Shown here piece after piece: positions 11,243-23,300 of a DNA stretch of 64,000 nucleotides (position 1 is the first letter of the stretch; every line of letters starts with the position of its first letter). Under the pieces are notes generated by a model. The model was given only the letters and a program-made list of their open reading frames with translations. It had not been told where the DNA came from and ran no database searches. The stretch is taken from NCBI GenBank assembly GCA_018894105.1, contig CM032123.1, forward strand, positions 24,963,744 through 25,027,743. Reading direction: 5' to 3'. This DNA is from Jacaranda mimosifolia (lineage: Eukaryota; Streptophyta; Magnoliopsida; Lamiales; Bignoniaceae). Position numbers and translations under genes: made by a program.

Positions 11243-12970
11243 AAGGTCCTCCATCTCTAGAACATACAACTTGGGTAGTCTTCTTCCCTAAGAAAATACT
11301 GCCTCCATATTTCTCAACATTAGTTTCTCTTTCTATTCTTCTTAGAGTTACCAAGTATTTGTCAACAAAAATTAAGGTGTGTAAGTTAGTGGAAGCTTTT
11401 GTAGCTATCCCATGGGATGAATAGAGAGTATTTAAGAGACTCTCGAGTAAGGAACTTAAAGTTCATATGCATTTAAAGGCTTGTAGGCAAGTTTTGATCC
11501 AAAAAGATGTTAGAGAAACTTCTGTTGAATAAAATCTAATATTTTTCCACCTTTATCGAGATTGTTCTACATACAGTTATTTCCAACTATTCAAATGTTA
11601 ATGAATGGCCACATATATGATTTTTTAATTCCTCGCATAAGCTTCTAACTTTTACCTATACCATCCCTACATATAATATACTATGAGGAAATTCAATGTT
11701 AATGAATGGCCACATATAATATACTATGAGGAAATTCAATCTTATAAATATTACAATTCTTTATTTGTATCAGCACAATATTCTTTTGATCCAAATGTTA
11801 ACCGAGGGTCATAATTACAATTTTGACTCCTCATGTAAGCTTGTTAGTTTTTCATTTAAAATTCAAATTTATTATGAGATATTGCGTAGAATTCATTGTT
11901 TTTGCCAACAAAATATTTTAAAACAAGTCAATAAATAACAATGCAGTAAAAAAATTTCGTCTATCGAGCATTGCAGGAGGAGAGAACCACCTTCGTCATC
12001 CTTATAAGATTATAGTCAAATATGAGAACAACAAAACTATGAATTCAAAAAAATTATAATTTATAAAGTAAGAATTTAATTACTTGGCTAAACTATTATT
12101 AAGTTTTGAATATTTAGTAAAGTTGATTCTTTAAGTATTTACTCATTCATTTGTGACGGTGATTCTCTTCTCATTTATCCCATGCTGAAAATAAATTTGC
12201 AAGTGTATCATTTAGTTTATTAATTATATTTATTGCAAATAAATTTTCACTAGTAAAACATTAGTTGTTCAAATTATGACTGAAATTTTGTCAACAAGAA
12301 AGACTTGGAAACCGCACTGTCAATAATAACAACAAACAACAACAACAACAATAATAATAATGCTGTGAGAGAATTGTTGTTGCTGTTACTTTGTGCTACG
12401 CAGACAATGATCATTAATGTGGCATTGTTTTATTAGCAATTGTTTTTACTGTTGTGCTGACAGTTGTTAACGGTGGCAATTTTGCTCTTGTTGTTAACAG
12501 GACAAGAGTGTTTTAAAACATACTTCAGATTCTACCGTAACTTTTGAAAATTATTTGCACTTAAAACTATCCAATTAGTCCAGTGGATTATCATTGATTC
12601 GAAATCCTTTGCTCACAAACCTTCCAATCCGAACACAAGTTAAATTTTAACAGTCACAACTTGATAGTTTTGATGCAAGAGCCAAGAAGAATTGATTTGT
12701 GCTTTCACATATGTAGCTAATACTACACCTTTATATCCAGAGATATTTGTGAGCGAACATTTAACCTGATTGCATAAATTTCACATGTGAGGTCCAAGGT
12801 TTAAACATAGCAGATTATTGGTGTGCAGGTGTATAAAAGAAAATCCTAGGATATTTACTGAATAAACAATTTATATCGAACTACTATGGCAACAAGTTCC
12901 TAGTGAGATTTTAATACAAATAAAAGATATAAAAAAGAGAGCAATAAAAGTTGCATTTTCCATCTGAACA
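11243..12970. other. Intergenic DNA with small repeats
   Basis: No gene was recognised. Short direct repeats occur (for example ATGTTAATGAATGGCCACAT near 11597 and 11697, and TACTATGAGGAAATTCAAT near 11680 and 11722). An AAC/AAT microsatellite lies at about 12330-12360. The last part, from about 12940, may belong to the 3' region of the exonuclease gene. Confidence 0.5.
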
Positions 12971-12984
12971 AAACTACCTTCCAA

Positions 12985-13092
12985 CCATTTGAATCATTGG
13001 GAGCTTCTTCCATATTGGAGCCGCCTCTGATGAAGATTACCCTTCTGCATAAGCACCACTAGCAGTCAAATTAGCTCTGAATCTCCGCCCAA
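12985..13092 (-). pseudogene. Decayed second copy of the exonuclease last exon
   Basis: On the minus strand this segment resembles the true last exon at 13179-13298. It shares a GTGCTTATGC-GAAGG core (protein AYAEG) and a TGGAAGAAGCT tail (protein WKKL) in the same order and spacing range. A stop follows AYAEG directly, and the IIRRAF part is replaced. It lies downstream of the normal stop codon, so it would sit in the 3' UTR or serve as a nonfunctional alternative end. I infer a tandem exon duplication followed by decay. Confidence 0.6.
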
Positions 13093-13178
13093 CTTTTGTA
13101 TCTATATATTCTTCAGATTTTCCATTGGGTGGGACAAATGTCTTAGAAGGCTGAAGGTTGATGAATCAGAATCATGGG

Positions 13179-16100
13179 TCATTGGCTTCCAAGCTTCTTC
13201 CACAAATAAAAGGCCCTTCTAATTATAGAATCAGCAGAAAATCCTTCGGCATAAGCACTAATGGCGGTCAGCAGGCTCGTGAACTTCTCCCCATTGTCCT
13301 GTATTATGAAATCCAGGCTTAAGATTTACAACAAATATCATGTATCAACAAGCCAATTGAATTAAGCCTGAAGCATATACTATATCATAAACCAGAACTG
13401 CCTCAAGAAATTCTGTGAAACAAAATACCTAGACATTTCTGATATATAATACCATATACATATGAGCAACTCATATCATATATCCTCGATATTTTCTTTC
13501 AGTACTTTTCCCCATTAGTTACAGGTTACATTGGGTTTCTGAAGGAGCACTGTAAGAAGTTAATTCATGTTGTAAGGAAATGTAGTCATCATATAGTCAC
13601 GTACCCTTTTATTTCTCTGAAATTCATGAAACTGTAGAGAAGCCTTTCTAAGGTCATGCACTTGGATAACCTAGTTGTAATGCAACAAACTCCAGCCAGT
13701 TTTTACCTGAATATAGCTTTCTATTTTCTCCAACTCTGCTGGAATTCCCAGATGAGGTCCCAATAAATACACATTCTTTCTAACTTTTCCAAGTAAAATT
13801 GATCAAGCTCATCTTCTTTCAGCTATAAAATTATGCTCAGCAACCAGAGTGACCAAAAACTTCTCAAAAACAACTTACTATATCGTCTTATTTATTATAC
13901 ATTTATACTAAATAACCCCAATTCCTCTCCTTTTGTACTCACTCTTCCCTCTGGATTTGTAGGACCTTTGCTTTCACTCAGGACATTTCATCAGCGACGA
14001 CTGAGCTGAGGATTCAACAGTTTTTAGAGTGGCTGACTGAACCAAGGATTCAAGTTTCACAATACTCAGCTCTTGTATAATCAACTTTCAGTAACAAAAG
14101 AGAGAATGTGAAACTGCCCAAAAAAGAATGAGGAAATTATATGCCAAGCAAATGAAATCCATCAGTATATTACTGCAGATTTATTTCCTGAAGATCACAG
14201 AATAACAGAGGAAATTCCCGTGTGTCCCCAGCCAGGCCAAGCCAGCGCTAGAGATCCGAATCGGAATTTTCGGATTGCTATCCCCAGTCTCCACTGGACC
14301 ACAATATAGTTTAAAGACATAGGAGATTCATAAAGGTCATTTTTCTAACAACTACAATGAATTCTTTTGAGCTGTAAGTCTTACTAACCTCTGGTTTGGT
14401 AAAAGCCAGATCTTTGGTGGTGAATGGAACCATGTAAAATGGAAGATCAGAACGTAACATAGCCTGCATTGCATGAAGCAAGGTGCTTAGCTTTTAGAAT
14501 ATTAAAACTCTGAAAATGAAAAATCAACAAAAAGCAGACAAGCTTACAAGATTCTTGCTTAGAATAGCCTGCTCAGCATTTGAGATCAAGGCCTGGAAGG
14601 AATAAATCAGTACATAAATCTTAGACGAAAGAGTATTTAAATATCCAGAGGACTTTAGACTGCAAATTCAACAAAAACAGTAGAGTGCAGATAGGGCCGA
14701 TATCATGCATTCTGCACACTAAATTTTATCATGATTTTGCACTTTGTTCTGACATTGGCACTGTATTATTTACAGCGAAGCAGTTCCCTATAAGAGAAGC
14801 TTGGGTTTACTGCAACTTGAATTCAATCTTTTTCTCCTGATATAAGACACTAGGAGGGTTTCATTTTACTACAGGGGACTACTTGATTATCCAGATATTT
14901 TTAGACTGTCAGTCTCATAAATTTCTGTTCCTAGCCTAAGTTCACCCATTTATTTTGGCATTTATATAACAAAATTCAGTATTTTAAACTATAAGATTGG
15001 AATTTATCTATTCTAGAATTTAATCCTAAGCACGCAAAATCAAAGATCAGATATCAAATTTTCCAGCATTATTTACCCTTTTTTTTTTTTTTTTTTTTTT
15101 TAACCCGCAAAAAGTGGGGTGGTTAGGCAAGACCCCCAACCTGTGAATTAAGCATCAAGCAAAAGAGCCATTGCAATGTTTATACACGAACATGGCTACT
15201 TACAATTACAAAAAGCCAAAAGAAGACTTGAGCCATATACAAGAATTGTACACATTAAAAGACAAAACGAGTCATCTAACTCTAAAGTTAGGATATCCAA
15301 GCTCCTCCATCCTTAACATGCCAAGTACCTTCTTGGGAAATTGGTGAGGTTCATATACCGCCCCGCATTCTGATGTTGTAGCATGCTTCGCCCAAAAATC
15401 TGCCACTTTCTGGCATTATTTACTTCATTTGCAGCAAGTTAAGTTTCCATTTTTACTTCAGATCTTAAGGATTTGATTCAGTTACATTTTCTTCAATGTG
15501 ACAACTATTCTTGCGTTGATAAAGACAACCAGAGATGACAGCCAAGCTGCAGCTAAAAGAAAGGAGCCCAAAAACGGGGACTGGACATGATGTCTAAACA
15601 AGCAAATCCTAGTAGGACCACTTTAAACTTGCTAAGGCAAAAAGAATAAACAGGGTACAAGATCTGGTAATGATCCATAGTGAAACAAAGATCAAGTCAA
15701 GCAAAAAGTTAATGCTATAATATATTAAGTTTCAGTAAACTTGATTAAATCTTGGTATAAGATGGTACACCAAGAACAAAAAGCAATATCATGTTCTTGT
15801 AGCATAATCAAGCAAATTAAGGTGCAAACAAAGTATAAGGAATTCACCATAGCAATACAACCTTTTTGATTCTCTCCTCATCAACCTGCTCTACACACTG
15901 CAATAAATTTTCCAATGTGCCTAGCAACATAGAAAGGGCCAACGTCAACTCAGAAATTACACAATCAGCTACATAGAAAATGAATTATACAAGCATTAGA
16001 AAACAAAACTTAAGGCTATCATAATAACCAGAGGCGCAAAAGTTGCAATCTATTATTCTCCTAAGAAAAGCATAGTACACAACGAGCAAAACAAAGATCA

Positions 16101-19100
16101 AATATTCTAATCAAAATTCAGTATCCACTTTAACCAGAAAAGGCAGTGGTGAAAGCATTTTTTTAAAGCACATATATCATCAGCATGTAACTTTGTTGCC
16201 ATGCAGAAAATAGCATCACTAGTGACAAATGCTTAGGGGCCGCTTGGATTGTTTTCTGGAGGCATTTCATTTTCTGATGAAAAGGAATAGTAAAAAGTTA
16301 GTTATATATGTGTCTTTGAAAATGAAATGTTGTTTGGAGGTTTTGTTTAAAATGTAATGATCATGCAAGGTTGAAAATGAATTGTATTTGGAAAATGTAA
16401 CGTTTTGTATTAAAAATCGTACAAATGTGAGTAGTAGAAAATGAAAAGTAAAAATGAAGAGAAAGTCTAATAGTGTGTTTGGGAAAATGTGCTGAAAATG
16501 AAAATATCTGTGAAAATAGGAAAGAAGTTGATAGCTTTCTGTTTTCATTTTCAGGGGAAAATGAAAAGGGGCTTTGAAAACAAAACCAAACAGGCACTTA
16601 GGCTTTCTGTCCAACTAAAACTGTTATCACTAAAAGTTAACACATAGATAAGAAAGACCAACCTACAGATCAGTAGATTTCAACACATCTGAGGCAATGT
16701 TTTATCTCCTCAAATACTGTGACAGTTCTCTGGAGGTCAGTAGCTTAATACTCCACGACTGAATAACCTTTTTTTTTTTTTTCTTTGGGATGATATATCC
16801 TTAAGCATACCCTTGCTTAAAGTACATTATGTGACTGAGATTTAGTTATTAGCTTTGAGAATAAAAATAAAATGTGTATAACGTTCTAATTAACTATACA
16901 TAAATTTCAGGGCACTTCAAATGGAATCACCCAGTTGAAGACAGTTTTCTCTGTCAGCTTAACTGCAAGAATGAAATTATTTCCCTCCCTCCCTCCCACA
17001 TATGTAAAAGTCCCTTTGTTCTACTAATGCAGTACACCATTAGGACACGAACATGAAATTCCCAGAAAAACTGTTGGATAAGAATTAGGAAGATACAGTG
17101 CACGATCCTGTTTCCATAAGCTTCTAATTCAAAACTAAAATATAATTAATATTCTATTAACTATATATAAATTCCACGCCAACTCAAATGGAATCACCCA
17201 GTTGACGAAGTTTTCACTCAGTCTAATTGCAAGAATGAACACCCCCCCCCCCCCCAACAACATGTAGAAGTCTCTTTGCTCATAAGTCAGTCTAGCATTC
17301 GGACATGAACATTAAATTCCAAGAACTGTTGGATAACAGCTAGAAAGAAACAGTGCACAATCCTATTTTTGTAAGCTTCTAATTCCTACAACAAGACATC
17401 TGTATGCAAATTTTATGTCCAGTATTAGCTTTTAGTTTATTTCAGATGAAGTGGATTAACTGTTCAAAACTTTCTTATTTGTTCAGAGGAGATAAGAGTG
17501 TTCAATAATTTATATGAAGGAAATCAGGAATTCCTTTCAAGTGTCCAACAAAGCTGGGAAGGAGTCATACAGTTGATCTCATAGTGACACTATTTTTTCT
17601 CTTAAAAATTGAATGACCGTAACTTCTGAGTGCAAATACTCTGATGGATCTGATACCGACACAATATGTCAAACATAACAATATATGCAGCTCTAGTTAT
17701 TCACTATGGTCCTTGTAACTCTGGGCTTTATCAAATGCTATCTATGCACTTTTCACAATATGACAAGTTTATCATCATGTGGCCAAGAAAAGTACTGTGC
17801 AGCTAGCATGTCAATCCCCTCATTTTATTTCTTCCTTTTCTCTGTAAGAGTGGATGAAACAAGGATAATGGATCCCAAAAAAAGGACAAATAGAATCTCC
17901 CTTCAGGACTAAACTCAAATGGTTGCATAAATAATTACAAGTTGCATATTAACATACCAAACTTTGTAATCAGTTGAACAGCATGGACATTTCCAATACC
18001 TTCAACTCCTGCATTACAATTGCAAATCAGTTCACCAAATTCTTGCAGTCTCTAGTTGCAGTGCACCAACTTTACAGAGTAACAACTTAAAGTGAAGTAA
18101 CTGCAGCAAGTGTTGACCACTATGCGGGTTAAGAAAACTGTACTGCCCAATTTCCATGATGTAGATAACTGATAAAAAAGTTCACAACTGACTAGTGCAT
18201 ATCAAGAATAAGTGGTCACATTTATTGTTGCCTATTTAAATCCAAGAATTTAATCGTCAGTTATTATGTATACCAGATTTGACAATGTGTTTGCTGAAAC
18301 CATGGAAGAAAATATTATGACAGTGTGAAAGATTCAAGGGACAGAAAGAGGGTGGTTTTATATTGCTCTCTCATACCCAACAACTTTTCTTTCATCGCAA
18401 ACCTAATTAAAATATTTTAAACCCATCCAACCTACATATTACTCAATCAGCATTATCCACAGCCATGATCAAGCCCATAAATTGAGAGATACCTTAATGT
18501 TTCTTTTCTAAGGTTTCCTATGTCCTATCCTTTATACACCAAAATCAAGCCTTAAATCCAACTACCTAGGGAGTTGTTGCTGCTCACAAGAGAAACACAG
18601 AATTGTAAAACAATAACATTTTCCAACTTAGCAACAAAAGATTGTAACACTACATAAACTGATATTTGACTGTACAATTTCATAGTAAAATTAACTAATC
18701 CAGAATGCATTCTATCCAAAGCATGGGATACCCTTTCATGAAAGACAAGATACATAAAGAGAGAACAGTTACACATCTCTGCTCTAAGCAGACGAAGTAC
18801 TTGAAGCATGGGGGAAAATTAGATGCCATATAAGTACATCAACAAAAACAGGCATTGAGTGTCTTTCTGGCACTACATTTTATTGAAGGATGCAAAGGAA
18901 CCTGGTATATTATCAGATTTGTCTCCAACAAGAGAGATTACGTCAACAAATTGAGATGGCTTCAGGGTTCCATACTTCTCAGCAAAATCTTCCAACCCAA
19001 AGGAGGACATCCTAAAAGAATACCCAGAATGTAAGAAACTAATATCAGTCATGAAAACAGAAAGCAAACCACCAAAGTTGCATCAGACAACAATAACAAA

Positions 19101-20326
19101 TAAAAGACTATATTTACAATATCTCCTGCACTAAGAAAATATTTACGAACTCTGTCAAAAACAGTATTATTATATGATAAGTGCTGCAACATGCTCAAGT
19201 TAGGAAAGAGGGGCTCCAGTTTAAAATTCATTGGTCTTGAATATTGAGATGGAAAATGCATCCTTCTTCGTATGTGATTAAGAAGATTTCAGAAAAGGGG
19301 GAATGATAGTAAGGACAATAGCTATGCACCAATAGTAAAAGCCAGACTGTTGATGTACTTCCAATTTAATTGATTACTTAAAACTCATCACATCTAACAA
19401 GAAATTAAGAATTTCAGAGAACAAGTGTAGCAGACTCCCATGATTAAGAATATACGTTTTGGACACAATAATTACTTTATTATTGTTTTCCTTTTCACAT
19501 GAAATCTTTTCCTCTTTGTAGTTGGCCTTGACTTACATGTCCATCAACTGTCACAAGATTCTACAGTTTTCTCATAAGCCCCCATGTCCAAGAAAGAAGA
19601 CTATACTAAACTTCAGTTGTCTCATTTAGGGGTGTAAAACAAGTCGAGCCTGATGGCTTAGAGCCCAACTCAAGCTCTAGCTATTTAAAGCTCAAACCGA
19701 GCTTCTTTGCAAGCCAAGCTTGGATCAGCTATAAGTGCTCATAAACTCGAGAGCTTATTATTTTAAAAATATTTCATGTGTTTATAGAATTATTTCATAT
19801 ATGTCATACATGTATAATATCCTACGAAAACAATATTTACAAATAATGTACAGCATATTCAAGTTACACTAATCAATTTTCACTTTTTATGAAATATATA
19901 ACAATTACAATAAGAAGAAGAATCATAATATACTATCATTATTCTATCATGTAACATGCATCTCAACTAAGTCCAATTAATGCGTTCTGTAACTCTTTTT
20001 TTTTTTTTGTCAATAATTATTGAATATAATATGCATTTTGTATTTATCTTATCTAAATGTCATTTCTCAATTTATTTCCAGTTTACTTCTAAATTATCTT
20101 ATTAATTTCCATATAGAATTACTAATATATTTTATAATTTAATCCAAATTAATTTCTTTAGTAAATTAAATTCTAAAAATGATGAGTTCTATGCAATAAT
20201 AACAAATTTTTGCATTTACTAATACTTTTTTAAGTCAGTAAATATATATTTTACCAAGACCCTTGTGTCTATGTATAATCTAATGTACTTTTTGTAAATC
20301 TATGTTATGTTTGGTAACGACCATAA

Positions 20327-20381
<55 letters not shown>

Positions 20382-23300
20382 TTTCCATTGACATGTGTAG
20401 TATATGTTTAACATGATCAATGATCTTCACTTATATTATATAAATAATCATTAAATGTAAGATATTTAAATTATCATTATCTTATCTGAATATCTATTTT
20501 TATCGTAATTCTCATTTATTGCTGTAAATTATATATTTAATTTGATATATAATTATTAACTTCTTCTATAATTTAACAAAAATTCTTCAAAAACTTATTC
20601 TTAAAAATGATATACTAAGAAATAATGAAATTTTTTCAAATCTATTCATATTTCAAATTATAAATATACAATTCTACAAAGTGTGTATGGGTATTTTATA
20701 TGATGCATGCTTTCTAAATCTTTGTTAAGCGTGGTACTGTCTATAAAGTAATACTAGATATATAATAATAAGCAAAAAATTACGTATCTTTACCAATAAG
20801 TTCAATTAATGCATGAATTTCTCAAAATGCCTTGTGTTTGTAAATAATTAATGAATGTATTTAAACTTATTAATTATTAATATCTATTTACATATCCAAT
20901 TTATTCCTATTCTACTTATGAAAATAATTTGTAAGTTTTGATATAAAATCATTAATCTCTTTTTATAAAATAAAGAAGAAGTATATTTTTGACAAACTAA
21001 TTCATAAAAATGATTATTCTAAAAAATATAAAAAATTATTAATTCAAAATTTTAACCCTTATGTTCTTCATAAAACAAGGTTGAGCTCAACTCCATCACA
21101 CCCTAGTCTCATTTCTTGTTCTAGGGCTCAAATGCAAGCCAGATAGCATCGAGATATGCATGCGAGCTATTTGTTCATACATTATGCCCCACGGCAAGGA
21201 ATACATTAGATGGAAGAGAGAACCTAACCTTGAATTCATCAGTTTAAGAATTGCTTAAGCATATACAACTGACTCTATCCAATAATGTGGAGCCTAAGAT
21301 AGAAATCAATATAGAAACTAGTGTACTTGGCTCATAGTGAAATAGACTAGTCGACATAGACTAGTATACAGCTCAAGATATGAACTGAGTGTTATTTGAT
21401 AACTAAGAACAAAAGAGAGGGATATGGAAAGAATGAAGTAATGAAAGAGGAAGTCATTGCTAGTAGTAATGACTTGCCATGATCCATTAGTTCATATAAA
21501 ATCCAAACCAATCTTGCTTGCAAAATGGACAAGACAACAGGTTTTTCTCTCCATCGAGTCAAATTGGCTAAAGGTGTCCATTCATGAGCCCATACTAAAG
21601 TTTCAATCAATTCCTACCAATATCCACACCTAAGAACAAAATTCCAGTAGCCCAAAAACAAGATGTCCAAATAAGAACATCCATGCCTGATCCAAAGAGC
21701 ACTTATGCACGTGATGCAAGTGAGCATATATGAAAAAGCTATCATAAAGTTCCCTTGCTCATTCCGCCATTGACCTAACATGCATCTATGATAACTCAGA
21801 ACACGCTCATTTTTCAGCCGTAGAGAAACTTTTGAACTGCTTGACATAAGAGAGAAATCCATCCACAATGACAGAAAGAACTCGTAACTGACGAAGATCA
21901 ATTTCGGAGTGTCTGATTACTCGACTTTTACCACAAGGACAGTGTGATCCTTAGCTCCTCGATCCTAGCTTCAGCTTCACTTCCCAACATTAGTCTGAAA
22001 ATTTTGATCATATAGTTCTCTTCAACCATCCAATGTATTTGTTACACTTAATATATCTTTAGTGATTATATTTCACCTTCATTTTGCTTACGTTATTATC
22101 CATCTCATGTCCGTCACTTCATTTTCCACTCCATCTCGAAATATCACCCTAAGTTCTATCTCCATGCTTAAGACCTCGAACAAAATGCTGCATCAATGAG
22201 GAAGTTTGACTGTGAGATACGATGTAGCTGCTGTCACTTTTGAATTGTATGGCGTGATTGTCTGGTAAAAAGGAACTTGGATGAAGTGATTTAGTTTAGA
22301 AATAATTACCATGAAATTCAATTCTAATGTGAATTGTAGAAGCTGTGGATTAAAGTTTTATCTTAGAAAATGGTTAACTTTTTGTATTTACAGCCAGTTA
22401 GCTATGGCTATGGAGACTTGGAGACAAGCTAAACCTTCATATAGTCCCTACAACTGAAACTGAGCGGCAGCATTTAAATTCAAGGTCATGTAAAGCAAAT
22501 AAAAAAGAGCAAAGAAATCAGCAGATCTTGAGAAGCTTGTCTACAGTGAAGAATGATACTAACTCAAGTCCACGAGGAGCAATCCGCAATAGACGCAGTG
22601 AAGGAGATAGAATCTGAAAAAAATCTTTGTCTGGGGAGACAACTCGTACCTGTACCAATTTAACAAGTCATGAATAAATGAAAAATAGAACAAAATGCTA
22701 GAAGAACAGCAAGATCCACTAGTTCATTGAAAGATGTTAAACAAAGAGGACAAATAAAAATCTTTGCAGGATAAGACCAAGAATTTCTCTGCCAAGGGTA
22801 TGAGATTCACATTCACAACATTACGGAAAAGCACAAGAGCTTATTCTTTCCATTCCAGAACATTAACCAAAAAAATCCTAGCCTTACATCAATTTTAGAC
22901 TAGAGAAGTCAGATCTCATAAGTCACAATGTTGGATCTGTAGAGACTCGAGGACAACCAAAACTAAACCTGAAGAAAGGTGCATCAGAAGTACTCCAGTA
23001 AACCAGGATCAATATTTAAATCAGCTGCTATATCTTAAATGAAAAATAATAGAGATTTGGATAATTAGGCTCTCAATACTTCCTATGATCAAAAAGTTTC
23101 TCTGCATATATATGATTTTGTGGATCAAAGAGTTAAAAAAATAAAAATAAAATATTTTCATTGCTATGTTGAATTATTTGGAATGCTTCCAAGCAACAAT
23201 TTGGATTGTGTTAACCTAGGGGAAAAAAAAAAATAATACTTCTATTTTACATTCATACAAGGTAGTTCCTTCTACCATAAAAATGGACCAATATTTCAAG

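Noticed and set aside
16267..16614. Two overlapping minus-strand frames rich in Phe
   Set aside because: They lie inside a non-coding MITE and reflect its AT-rich composition.
18873..19067. Separate short gene containing GDKSDNIPG
   Set aside because: It is the exonuclease exon 18902-19011 with intron sequence on both sides.
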